Source: Lichenostomus cassidix (Eukaryota > Chordata > Aves > Passeriformes > Meliphagidae). Taken from it: DNA of 64,000 bases. Position numbers and translations under genes: made by a program. Positions 22,880 to 35,378 of the stretch are shown one piece after another. A model generated the notes under the pieces. It was given only the letters and a program-made list of their open reading frames with translations. It was not told the origin of the DNA and did not search any database. Each line of letters begins with the position of its first letter. The stretch's first letter is position 1. The DNA is taken from NCBI GenBank assembly GCA_008360975.2, contig CM039192.1, positions 8,338,194 to 8,402,193 on the forward strand. Reading direction: 5' to 3'.

Positions 22880-25800
22880 GTTCCTCTGGGTCCCCACTAT
22901 GTGCTCTGAGTCCCCAATACACTTCTGCTACAGAGGCTAAATGGATCTGCTTTTCTAGATAGTCTCTTACTCAAATTTGTAATTACAGCCAGAAATAATA
23001 AATTTTTTAGAAACTGACAGAGTTTAACCTCCCAAGTGGTGAGCAGTTTTTAAAAATTGCCCTGGTGCTTCTTAGTGACTTGAGTAAATTAGAGAAATAT
23101 ATCCTCTCATGTACTTCTCATCTATTTACTTATGTTTCTGCTGCCCAGAAATTATTTGCACAGCTAGCAGAGAGGCAAGCCAAGGCAGCATCCCTGTTTA
23201 TAGCAGCACTGCCATTTGGAGGATCTGTTTTTGCTTTGGATCACCCTGGCCATGCAAAACTGCAGCCCCCAGAGCAGCACAGTGGGCTCAGTGCTGGCAC
23301 TTGGCTTTCCTCAGCCAGCCCAGGAGGATGGTTTGGGAGAAATCAGTGTGGTTCTGTGGTTTGGTTCTCAGCTTTCAGTGGTAAGGAGCTGCTCTACATT
23401 TGCTGTGCACAGTGGAGCCCTGGGATGGGCTCATCCAGCTGTTTTGGTTCACACCCTGGATTTTTATAGGTTTATCACTAATCACTTTACATAAGCATGG
23501 TAGAAACGTATGCAAGGTTGGTCATGTCGAGGTTTTACATTAGTTTGACCATGTTGACTCAGAAGGAAGTTTCTAACTGGTGCCAGGTTTGTGAGGAGCT
23601 GGGGATGGGGAAGAATTTCTTTGCTCCTTAAGTGGCCAGATAGGCTGTGCTGTGATGTGCAAGCATTTAGCAGGTCTATTCTGGAACTAAACTACATGTT
23701 AGACCTTCTCATTTCCTCTTGTAATGTTTTTTTCCCCTTTGGTCTCTGTGTCAATAAGATCTGGACTGAAATCGTGCCAGTGCTTTTCCAGATAATATCA
23801 CCAAGTGCAGGGGAAAGGAATAATGCACTTCCTGCATGGGTCCCTGGGGGCTTGCAGGGCTTCTGGTGACTGCAGGGATTCTGGCTGTGGGCAGAGAGGG
23901 AGGCAAGAACCATCTGGACAGCACTGGGCTGGGAAGGCAGTGGCCAATTTTTTCTTGGACTAATCACATCAGGCAATGGAGCCAGCAGCAAACTGTGTCA
24001 CGAAGAATGTAAAATATTGGCAACATCCCAGGCCTTTCCATTAGGGCTGGATTTCCCATCTCATCTCTCTCCTTCCTCAAACCCATGTTGATGCTGTTTT
24101 TTCTTGAAGAATTAAAGTATGTCAGACTCTGGCTTCTGTCAGGTCACAGTGTTGTCAACTCAGGCATCCTGCCACAGCCCAGTAGAGTCTCAGGGAATCT
24201 GATCTCTAAGGTTATGAAATCAAGGCTTGAATTGTAATAGAGAATTAATCTTTTCAAATTCGCCTTTAGCCCATGCAATTCTGACCATCTCCATATTTAT
24301 ATTGTAAATGGGTTTTATAAGTTTGATAGAAAAAGCAAGGAGGTGGGATAGTTTGCATTCTCCTTGGTGGAAAGCAGCATTGTTTAACCCTTTGAGTCTG
24401 GTACATCTGACTGGAGGGAGTGGGATTTGCTTTTTGCTGAAGGCTGGGGTTAAATTTGAGAGGCATGTGGGAGCTGAGACACAAGTGTGACCTTTCCCAG
24501 AGCAGGTTCCCAGCACTCCAAGGCTGACCAGCATTATGGTTTGCAGCCTGTCCAACACTGTCCATGGAAAGCTGGGGTAGCAGACCCTGCCCAGAGGTCT
24601 TCACAGAGCTGTCTGCAGCACTCAGTCCCTGCTGCACCAGCATCAGCAGCATGGCCAGATTCAGTGCTGCTTTTCCACTGCAGCCGCTTGCTCGAGCTCA
24701 GGATTCAGCAACTCCTTGGACAGAGATCAAAGGCTTCATCAGAGAATGGGGATGCTGTTGCTTCTGCTTGGTTTCCAATCAAAAAGGCACAACCCATCAG
24801 CAGCTCTTGTTGACAGGACAGGCAGGGCAGTGAATCCCTTTTCTTCCATTGCTCAAGAGGTGGTTTTGATTTTTGGATGCGTGATTGTGTTCCTCAGTTG
24901 TCAGGCTGTATTTAATTATTTAATTAGTCATGCAAATTTCGCTGGCATTTTTGTACATCCAAGTTGTTACTCTAGCAATTAGAAGGCTGCTTTGATGAGC
25001 TCCTCTTGTGGTGCGTGGTGCAGCAGAGCCTGCTCAGCAAGGCTTGGATGGGGTGGGCGGGGAAGTGATGAAGGAGATTTGCTTTCTGGCTCATTGAAGG
25101 ACCTTCAGGGCTGTGGAGAGGAGGGGTCTGCTCCTGGCAGTGGAAGACTGGTGATCTACCAGCCCTTGGGAAGCTGAAGATACCAAGCAATAGCTTGTCT
25201 CTCTTGGAGTAAAATGTTGGCCTGGGCCACTGCGTGAACTCACCACTTCCAGTGTTACTGATGGCACTAAAAGTCCCATGAAGTCCCTCACAGGATGCAT
25301 CATCAACCACCCAACTAGGCAGAAACCTTCCAGCTTCCCCTACCAGCCTCACAAGGAACTGACAGGAGGAAACTTTTGATGGACAACAATGAGCTTCTCT
25401 CAGAGCAAAACACCCAGTGTCATGTTCAGTGGTGCCTTCAGACCAAATTGTACATAACTCCTTGTGTAAATTGGACAAAAACTGGCCAAGGTAACTGGAA
25501 GAGCAGCAGTTGTCAGGCTTATATGGTGGGGGCAATTATTTCCTTGAGAGTATGTGTATCATATGTGTCTGAGCTAAGAAGCAGCATCTGTAGATTTCTC
25601 CCCTGCCAGAGGAACTGGTGGTGAACAGGAATAGTTTCCAGTGACCCATGTAGGCATTGTGGAATGGGAGGTGGGCATGGTATCAATGTGTGGAAGTGGC
25701 TTATTATATGAGGTGCAAGTAACTTCTGTAGTTGGGTCCAAGTTTTATGGGCCCACAAAGCCTTGAGGGTAAAAACTTGTTGTGTTGGCTCTGGAATAGC

Positions 25801-28800
25801 AGGAGAAACCCTTGGGACAGAGGGTGCTTGAAGGGCACAGCCTGGTGTCATGCTGGGAACTTTAATTCAAACCACCATTGGTGGGCTTGAAGTGAGCTCA
25901 AAAGCTTTTATTGTCGGTTCTTTGGAAATCCATTTATCCTGCCTATCACCCTCCTAAAACTAGGTTTTGTTTCTCAGCCCTTAATTGTTTTGGTTTGTCA
26001 AACATTGTTTGATGGGAAATCAATCTCAGTGTTTCTGCTATTGCTTTCTCAAGGAGGCCTCCTTCTTTTCCAACTTATTCCATTAATATTTATTGCACTG
26101 GCAGGTAGGATCTGGAATTAAAGTTTCTGTTATTTCTACATCTCCCTGCTGCTTTCTCTGTACTTTTGATCAATGTTCAAGTTGCTTTGACTCTATAAAT
26201 TTATTGCCCTACATTTTCTCTTGCAGCCTTTAAGCTGCAGCTGTATTTTGCTTGCAGGTCTCCTGAATCCACATCTCCTTAGCAGTGTCTTCTTCCAGCC
26301 TCTCCTGTCTCTGACTCTTTTAGATAATTGTAAGGAAGAAGCTGCTTTAGGATCTCGTTGCTCCCCTCTGTAATTAATGCTGCATTTCAGGCCTGTATCT
26401 GTCAGTGCTGGGGATGAGCTGGGGACAGGTTTTGTGTTGGAAGATGCTGATGAAATTCTCCCTGGGGGAGGCATTAACTTCATACTGTCCCGACCAGGCA
26501 TGGTCATCGTTGGTTCGGCCAAACAACAAACAACAGCAAACCAAGGCTGTTGTGTCAAAGCCCTAAATGTGAGCAATGGGCAGGAAGCTGGAGGGAGCTG
26601 GGGAGGCAACTCTGCCAGCATGGAGCTGGTGTGATGATTTACAATGTGAATGGCTATTTCATCCCTCTGCTGGGGAGGTGCTTGGTTACTCTCACTGAGA
26701 ATGAGACTTCCTTCCTCCTGGAAATCCTGTCTGGGAAAGCAGAGGAATCAGTTACATGAATCCGCTGGGAAAATTCACAGGATAGAAAAATGCTGTTTCT
26801 GCCTGTTGGAGCTAAACAATTCAGGGGCCCAGTGGTGGGCATTGGAATGGGCTTAGCAGGATGGACTGTGCCCCATAAGCTGCAGCCCTGGGTGAGCAGG
26901 GCTGGGAGGGGAAGTTCCCCGAAGGCAGCATTCATCTAGACCCAACCTCTGCCTTTTGGGCAGGGGAGTGGAAAAAGTGCACAGGAGGGAGGCTGGGCTG
27001 GCACATTAATATAGCAAATGGCTTTTGTAAGCTGCCTTACAGAGGAAAGAGGGTGTTGGCTGGCAGCACATGAGCTTGGCTTTTCTCTCCTCCCAGCAAG
27101 CTGTCAGAGGGTGGATGCTCGTACGCTGCAGCTCAGTGGCAGCAGATGGGTGATGTGAAGTGACTTTCCCCCATTTCTGTCATCCTCCCGCACTCCAAAC
27201 CTTCCTACTGTCCCTGCAGTGGGTGCTCCAGCAGCACCCAGGGGTGCTCTGGCAAACCTGCAGCCCTCAAGGAGGGCATGTTGTAACCCAGAAGACTGGG
27301 AACACCGCAGGGCTCCCAGCACCTGGGGCAATATGTTGCAATGGAATAACATTTTAGGCAGTTAATAAAGAGCAGAATGCTCATCTGTTTGTTACACGAG
27401 GCCAACTACCAGGTCACTTAGTAACTGAGCATGGACCAAGCACAGGAAGAGAGGGAAAAGGCATAATTCAGTGATAGTTTAGTAGTAATTTATTATTTAT
27501 TTATGTTTATGGTTGGTTCCCACATCAGCATATGGGGCAGAGTGGGATGTGCACTGTGTGCTGTGTTTGGCAGAGGACCAGATCCCAGTGCTGTGTCCCA
27601 GCATAGAGCTCTCCTGCACACTCTGGCAGCCAAAAGCTGGAAAAAATGGAACTTTCCCAAAGTCCTGGAGGGAGATGGTGTTTGTGCAGTTCAGTGAACC
27701 CCTGAAGGCTGTGTGGATGGAAAACCAGGACAGGAGGAAAACACTGACATAAGAGCTAAGAAGCCACCTATTTCTGCAGCAACTTGCTCAGCCCCAGCTG
27801 TATTAAAAAGCCATTTCCTTCCCATCTGTCTCAGAGCTAAAACCACAGCCTTGAGGATACAACGTGCACTTGCCCTGTGGCTGAGGGTGGGATCTGGTGG
27901 CTCAGGGTGATGTGCAGGACCTTTTCCCTCTCAAGCTGGATGCACAGGACACATCTCCTCCCAGAGGACCCTCCCCCAGCTCAGCCCTGGGCAGCAACAC
28001 AAGGGGAACTCAGGTTTCAGTCCCTTGGTTTGCTGACTCAGGGCCTCGCTTTTGGCTGCTGCCACTTCCTGGAGCTCATTGTTTGGCCACATTTCCTTCC
28101 TCCCTGGTCCAGCACCGGTGAGCAAGTGGGATCCCCTGGCTGGGGGATGAAGGATTCTGCTCCCAAGTGCTACTTCACCTCCATTATCAGCACATCCCCT
28201 TCTCCATCCTTCCGCAGCAGCCATTTCCAAGGAGAAGTAAGGCTACAGAGGAGGGGAGAGATGCTCCCTCCCTGCCTCCCCTCTTCCAATCATTAGATCC
28301 ACTGGGCACTCAAAATCCACCACTGCCTTCTGAAACTAATCCTCAGATGACAAACTAAGTTGTGGCAACATCTGGGATAAGCCTGCTTGGATGCCCTGAC
28401 CAAAGTGTCTCACTTGGACAGCTCCCTGTTTTTAGGTTCTATTATGTAGAATTGGGTGTTTAGGAGAAAATGTTCTTCAAAGGCTTTTGTGTCTTATGGA
28501 AATGGAGAGATAAACACAAGTTACTTGAAAAGTGCTGAATGAATGATGGATGAAATCTGGCTTGGTGCAGCTGGTAGAGGTTTTATGCAGAACTCAGTCT
28601 GGCTCATTGTTGGGCACCAGGCTTTGCTTAACCTGAGGTTTACAGAATATTATTTTAGTCCCATTCAAATATGTCCCAACAGTCATTCAGGCCCATCTGC
28701 AAAGGGAATTGTACCTTTCTCAAGGCCAAACAGATCTCATTTGTGCTTCATTTGTTCAGCCCATTTACGTTTCTTCTTTGTGTTGCTTCCTTTCAGCCCT

Positions 28801-31800
28801 CTTTGAACAAACCAGCTGACTTATATCCTGGAAAGAGAATGCAATTGGTCAATGGTAACGAGGAGGAGAAGTGGATTATTGGGATAAATATTCATCCTAG
28901 AGGCTTTTGGAGGTAGCAGAGTTTCCAGGGAAGCACATGGCCTTGTGGAGGACAGAGTGAAGGCTGGATCTGAGCAAGGCCTGGGATAACCCTTCCATTC
29001 AGGACACAGATGCATTTCTCCTGTTCCATCTGCACCTGGAGGCTCATTTTATCCCCATAAGATGCCTGTTCTGACCACATTGCTTGTCTCATTTCAAGAC
29101 CTGCCTTCAGCAAAGCCCTCCTAACTCAGCTGCTCCCAGCAAGCCCCTGGCTCTGGCAGGGCTGGCAAACTGCTTGGCAGGAGCTCAGCATGGCTGTCCC
29201 TGCTGCAGCGACACCAGTGCCTGTGCTGTGTGGTGCAGGGATGCTCAGGGAGGTTCAGCTCCTCCTGCTGCCACTCACCTGGCAAAAAATGCTCCACTGA
29301 TCCAGGTTTACTCATGGCCTTCTGCTTTATGGTATTTTCCAGCATTTTATTATCATTTTCCTTAATTAAAAAAAAAATCCACCTTTCTTCATCTCACCTT
29401 GGGTTTGTTTTTCTGTTTTTCTCACTCACCCCTCTCTCTCCCCCAGCTGCCCTGCAGTTTCACTAAGGTAGCCCAGCTGGCCTTTCCAGACTGGGAGAAA
29501 GCCCTTTTCAGAAAATAAGGGGAGAGATTTTATTGTACATCCATTCTAAAAATAAAACTGCTCTGTATTTCTAGAGCATCTTCCAGCTGCTGATTTCAAA
29601 GATCCTTGAAATTCTCAATTAGTGAAGCATCCCAGCTCCCTTGGGAAGGAAGCCCTGGGTATTGTTATTGGTACACTCTGTGAAGGAAGGATTGTTGCTT
29701 GTTCTGGGCTTTGCTTAGCCCCTGAAACTGTGAGTTCCTGCATCACAAGAGGGGATCTGAGCCCTGGCTTGATGTCTGCCAGATCCCAGTTGGAGCAAAA
29801 ACTCTATTTCTTGTCCTAAATTAGGAGATTTGATCCCATGCAGCCCCTCTCTGCATTCTGCTTCCATCTTGTATCCCAGTTGCAAGAGGCAAAATCACCT
29901 TCTTCCTTTCATTTTTATGCAGCATTGTGCACAGCCAGGGCTTAGTCCAAAATCCTCCACAGTTTAGAATATGTCAACACTGGGGGTTTTTCCCCAGAGC
30001 AGGCTATATTTTAGTGGAATGATTCTCATGTCTGGTTTGACAGAACAATAATGCAACAGCCTGGTGTGCAGGGTGGTGCAGACACACAGACCTACCTCGG
30101 GCTCTCCAGCTGTCCTCACAGCACTTCATCCCCACAAAAACAGGAGGAGAGGTTTCAGCATCCGTGTGAAAGCCTCCAACACGACCATGTACTGAGCAAG
30201 CTTTCAAGGGCTTATTTTTTTTGCATGAAGCATCCTTGAAATACATCGTTCCTCATGCTAGATGCTTTTAAAAAGCACTGGAAGAGCAGGACAGGAGCAG
30301 CTGAGCTCTGCGGCTGCTCACCCCATGGCGCAGCACTGCAAGCCCAGCCCTGGCAGCTCTGATGGAGCCCTTAGGGAGCAGCCAGGAGCATCGCCTCCCC
30401 ATCGTGTCCTCAGATGGACTCAAAGTGAGGAAGAGCAGGAATGGGAGAGAGCAAACCAGAGCCCTCCGGTCCTTTTCCCAGCCTCAGGGAGGGGCGGGAT
30501 GAGAGAGGTTTATTTTGGGAGCTGTGGCTGCTCTTCCCGGCGCTGGCCATGGGACTGCTGTGCACAAGGGCTCTGTGCTGGGCTTGTGGTGGACTCGAGG
30601 AAAAGGTCAGCAAGGGCAGAAAATGTGGAATTTTCCTTTTCTCAACTAATTAAATGCATGGAGAATAAGTTATTTTTCCTCTAAACCCACCTCCTCCCCT
30701 ACCCTCGGCCAGCCAAACAATGTTTGTGTTACATCAATCTGGTGGGTTGAAACTTCTTGATCTTTCCTAGTAAGAATGCCTTGCAGTCCTTTGGGGACAG
30801 GGCTCTGTGGGGTCACTCCCTGTTCCTGGTTCCCAGCAAGGGACATCTCCTGATGCCCCTGGGCTTACTGTGCAAGAGGCAGAGGCAGCAGTGATTGATA
30901 TTCCAGGGCAAAGCAGGAGAGGGGACAAAAATGGATGCTGAGGCTTTTTATGTGGCACACAGGCTCCCTTGAAGCCCTCAGATGCTGTTTTTCAGGGTTT
31001 GGAGCCCTGTCGAGGTTTTTCCCATAGTTACAAACCCATGCTGCCAACTTCATCACCGCTGTGCCTGTTGATTTCCAAAGGAGCCAGCTCAGTCCTGCAG
31101 CCCACAGGATGCATGGCAGAGATGTTCTGCTGGCATGCAGAAGCCTGTGCGATCCCCACAGCCTTTGATATCCTCACTCCTCTTTTCAGCTTTTTTATCT
31201 TTCCAAGAATTGCTCTTTTCCAATCCTATTTTACTACCCCTGTAGCAAGGCTTTTATCTGTTGAGGCATCAAAAGCCTTTCTGAAGTCCAGGGTGAGTCC
31301 TGCCCACTCCTTCCACCTTCCTGAGCCTTTGATTACCCCCTGAGCAGATGATGGCCCTGCATCACACTGCCCCAGCCAGGAGCCCAAGCTCAGCCAGACC
31401 CAGTTCTGGCACAGGGAACCTCAAAACCATCCCATCTTCCTGCTGCTTGGATGTAACTCAGGAACCTAAATATTGACGTCCATCCCACAGCCAATTCCAA
31501 AGTGGAGAGTTGTTCAGGTGGGGTACAGGGGAAAAAAAACACTTTTTTTTTCTTTCAAACACGTTTTTTGGACTTATTTTTAGAGCCTGATGCGTGAATG
31601 TGAATCATGGGTTTAGCTGTATGAAACCTCCTTTTCATCTTTTTACCTTATCATTATCCCTGCATACTCAGTTTTATCTGTAGTTTGACATCTTTTATCC
31701 CCAGCCTTGCAGACAGCAGAAATAAGGGCAGCTCTGCTCCCCAGCACTGGAAGCACTGCGTATGCAGGGCACACCGATTTGAAATTATAATCCTCTTTTT

Positions 31801-32808
31801 GTTGTATCCTCACACTGTTTATTGTTACTTTATATACTGCTTGTTGTTGTAGTTTTCCATTTCATGCAAAATACATTTAAAAAAAGAAGAAAAAAAGGCC
31901 ACAAATGCTTGAGGTCTGTTTGTTATTCTCTGTGTTTAAAACTATTTCCTAAAAACTAACTTCCCCCAAGTGCCTGCATTTGCCCTTCGCTTGCCATCCC
32001 TCTGACTCCACTCACATTAGCACAAACCCTACGAGCTTCCCAGCAAACTGCAGAAAGCTCTTTGTTTGCAAAGGGTTGGAGGAAAAACTGCAAGTGTGTT
32101 CCCAGAACCGGGAGCTTGTCCCTTTGCTTTGATTTGCTGCTTGGCTGATGCAACTTGGGACTGTTTGGATTTCTTTGATGTGGCTGGTGCTGTGGGTCTG
32201 TGATGTTCCTATGGCTTTCCGGGTAGTCATTATCCTGTCTCTGTCATGCTGCTGACAGCTTTCACGTGGCCTTTTCCCCTCCCCCCCTAATTTTAAAACT
32301 AAAAAAAAACAAACCATCAAATGGCATTTTGTCCTTTGTCTTTAATTTGGCTCCAGCCTGCAGTTTTGGCAGTGAGGAGAGGGTTTCTGTATGCACCAGG
32401 ATGCAAAGCCTTTCTCTGCAGTCATACTGAAGGAACTGTGGAACAAACACCCCATAACCTGTGGATCTCCATCCTTGAGCTGTGTTTTAGGGATTCCCCT
32501 GATGCCTCTCCCTCTGCACACAGCAGTAAGCAGGGCTGTTGTTCTTGGTGACGCTGGTCTGGTGGCAATGCTGCTGCTGGGAGGCAGGAAGGAAGCAGTG
32601 CCCCAGCCCTGAGTGTGCAGCTGCCCCAGCCTCAGCTCCAGGCTGGAAAGTGACCACAGGTAAAGAAAGAGCTCTGGTCACTGCTGCTTGGTGGAGGAGA
32701 TGGAGCCGGACCCAGGGGAGTCTCTCAGTGAAAGGAGGGACCAGAGGACATGAGCTGCATGCAGGGAGATTGAGGCTCTTCTCCCTGATCCAGGGCAGGA
32801 AGTCACCG
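22880..32808. other. Non-coding unique sequence, no gene seen
   Basis: Composition becomes richer in TG/CA, as expected from methylated CpG decay. The open frames are short and unrecognisable. A TAATTA/octamer block lies at 24905-24940. The stretch 31170-31345 has a vague resemblance to degraded repeat sequence but could not be assigned. Confidence 0.65.
24840..24990. promoter_or_regulatory. Candidate regulatory block with octamer and homeobox sites
   Basis: TATTTAATTATTTAATTAG (24909-24927) is followed directly by the POU octamer ATGCAAAT (24930-24937), in otherwise mixed sequence. Adjacent POU and homeodomain sites are common in neural enhancers. Only the motif content is seen. Confidence 0.3.
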
Positions 32809-33255
32809 ATGTCCCCAGATAAAAGTGCAAAGCTGAATGCTTCTGTTCAGTGGCGTTATACAACCTGGCAGAAAGAAATCTCATTTATTTTCTCCTATCA
32901 GCCTAATGTGATGATTTGGGAGAGGGGGGAAGAGGCTGGGCAGCGATCTCCTGAACAGTTGGGCTGGGATTACACTTTTTCTATGGAGCTCATCACCGTA
33001 ATAACCAAGAGCTCTATTTATCAGCCCACCAGCCATGCCCATTTAGGAGATTACCATTTTCCAATCTCATTTCTCATAAAAGAGGATTGCTGCCCATCCC
33101 CTCCCCATCCCAAACCCCTCGCTTATGAGTGTTTATCTGCTCAGGGTGTTTATGAATCTCTGAACAGGAAACTTCTGTTTATCCTCTGCGTCATCAAGAG
33201 CTGGAAACTCAATGGGATAATTACTCTTTCAACAACACACATAGCCCATCAGTAG
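32809..33255 (+). other. Unrecognised open reading frame, 148 codons
   Basis: An ATG at 32809 opens 148 codons (MSPDKSAKLNAS... to ...STTHIAHQ), and the frame is open upstream to 32539, giving 239 stop-free codons. This is the longest open frame outside GC-rich DNA in the window. The start context is weak (C at -3). No signal peptide, membrane segment pattern, repeats or known domain is recognisable. The same bases read as mixed-composition DNA with an OTX-like GGATTA (32967-32972), so it may equally be a conserved non-coding element. I infer no function. Confidence 0.2.
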
Positions 33256-33679
33256 ACTTTGACATCTCACTGGTGTCAATAATATACATATTTGCCCTGC
33301 AGAGATATATAATGCTTATTTGTTTCTCTTTCCTGTCTCTTAAACTCGGCATGATGTTGGGGTTTCTGGCTTTCAGGGTGTCTTGTGCAAGGGGGGATTT
33401 TTACTTAGGGTTAAGGGTAGGTGCTGCTTCCCTCAAAACCAGTGGCAATGAGGGTGTCCCCAGCAAGAGGGGACAACTTGCCTGGACAGTGCCAGCCCCA
33501 AGGCATTGCTCACTCTGGCAGGACATCACTGACTGCTCTCACCCTGCAAATGGAGAAGTCATGTGTGGAGATGGCTTCTTCAGATGCTAACACAAACACC
33601 TAGGCTGGGAGAAGGCTGGGTGATTAATCATTTGTTTGGCAGAGCTCTTCCCTTTGCTCTCTCTGCAGGTTGCAGGTAA

Positions 33680-33910
33680 GACATTCTGATTCTCTTTACC
33701 CTTCAGCCGATAAGTTTTGAACTATGCAAAATGCAGAAGTAAGTTCATTAGTGATATCCACCCGACGATATTCAAGACGTGAAATGTTTTGACTAGCGCT
33801 GTTCAGATAGAGGAATCACTCAGGAGTATATTGCAATCAGTGCATTAAGATAAGATCCCAGAGCACTGGGTTTCCAGAGCATTGATTATAGATTAGCATC
33901 CCACTGCTTC
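33680..33910. promoter_or_regulatory. Candidate conserved element with retained CpGs
   Basis: Mixed-composition sequence includes GCCGATAAG, ACCCGACGATATTC, AAGACGTGAAATG and GACTAGCGCTG: six or so CpGs kept in DNA that is otherwise CpG-poor. GATA-like and TAAT-like cores occur repeatedly. Retained CpGs outside an island can mark hypomethylated or constrained sequence. Confidence 0.3.
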
Positions 33911-34319
33911 AGAAATGGAGTGAGCCATCCGTGTACCAACCAGAAGAGCTGACAGGTATGGATGGACTCGTGAGGGAGAGGCAGGGAACGCCAGGAAACA
34001 CCAGTGTGCAGCGTGGTCCCCAGTGCCACGGCCAGCTGAGCATGCCCAGGCAGTTTGCACACACCAGCAAATCACAGTATCCACTTTTTCTCAGGGGCCA
34101 CATCTCTCCTGCAGCACAGGGTCTCCCCTGCTGCCCCCAGGACTTGGCCTCCCTGACCATGCACAGAGCATTATTTTGGTAAGGCTACAAATGTGGAAAC
34201 CTTGTGCGGTTGGTCAAAGAAAATTCATTCAAAGGGAGTGAGTGCTTGCCAGGTTGTTTTTTTTTTTTTAATTCATTTTAGCTGTATTCACAGACCACAA
34301 ATCTGCAGGCAGGAATGGG

Positions 34320-34560
34320 AGCCGTGTTTCTAATTTGGTATGAAACTTTTATTCCCACTTGGCGCAGAGCTGTTGCGAACGTTGAAGGCTGTTCCTAATC
34401 CTCTGCCCTGCGCATTGAAAATGTGCTCCATCCATCCGGCACTCTTGGAAATGGAGTTATTTGCATGGCATAGCAATTTTCGGGAGATAAATACAAGGTT
34501 CAGTGTTTGTGGGGACAAGGACGTGGCATCCTTACTGCATCATATGCAACCAGAAAGCAA
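34320..34560. promoter_or_regulatory. Candidate regulatory block with octamer
   Basis: It contains the octamer ATTTGCAT (34459-34466), retained CpGs (TTGGCGCAGAG, TTGCGAACG, TTTTCGGGAG, AGGACGTGG) and TTTGGTATG/TTAGC-type cores. It has no repeat signature. A T12 run precedes it near 34260. Confidence 0.28.
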
Positions 34561-35207
34561 AGGCAGCAGTGAAGCAACGTGCAAGGGCTGGATTTCAGGA
34601 GCTTGCAAAGCTCAAGGCTGCCTTAAAAAATTAAAGTCAACTTTTGCCTTTGTAAACAGAGTATTTTCAAGGTCCTGTTGGAGGAAACCAGCACTTGGCT
34701 GCATGCTTAAGAAGGGGACTTGTCCAGGTTTTATTCCAGTCGATGGTATTAGCCACATGCAGAGGGATAAGCACCTGCTTAACCAGCGGGGAGCTGGGGT
34801 TTGTGGACCAGCCCTGCCCAAATGGGGCAAGTCCTGCTGACCTCTGCAGGTCCCAGGTGGTGCTTCCCATCAGTTAGGACAGGATATGGGAGCACCCAGG
34901 GGTATGAAATGTTGTGTGTCAGGAGTAGAGGTGTCTCCAAATTCCTTCATCAGTCAAGAAACTGGCAACTCAAGTAAAAATTATCTGCCTTGTATCAGGT
35001 ATAAATGTCTTTAACGTCATCTAAGAGTGCAACCCCTACCATCACCTTGTGATTTCAAGTGAAGATGAAATCAGCTCCGCAGCTGGATCTAGCTGACAGC
35101 AATATCTCCTTTTTGAAAGCATTCTGGCCTTATTTTTCATGCCCTTTCTTGAATTCAGATGTTCTCCCTGTGCATAACTCTTACCCAGGGAATACCCACA
35201 GGGTACT

Positions 35208-35378
35208 TAGTGGAGAAGCTGTGGATGTCCCATCCCTGGAAGTGTTCAAGGACAGGTTGGATGGGGCTTTGGGCAACCTAGTCCAGGAGAAGGTGTCCCT
35301 GCCCATGGCAAGGGGATTGGAAGGAGATGAGCTTTAAGATTTCTTTGAACCCCAACCATTTTGTGGTTTTGTGATTTG
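35208..35378 (+). mobile_element. CR1 LINE 3' fragment
   Basis: GTGGATGTCCCATCCCTGGA and GTGTTCAAGGACAGGTTGGA, then GTGTCCCTGCCCATGGCAAGG, match the last 170 bases of CR1 in sense orientation. It ends with a degraded TTTTGTGGTTTTGTGATTT tail. It is severely 5'-truncated, as is usual for CR1. Confidence 0.9.

Noticed and set aside
31170..31345. Possible ancient repeat fragment (a CAAAAGCCTTTCTGAAGTCC-like stretch)
   Set aside because: The resemblance to avian repeat sequence is vague and no boundaries or tail can be defined.
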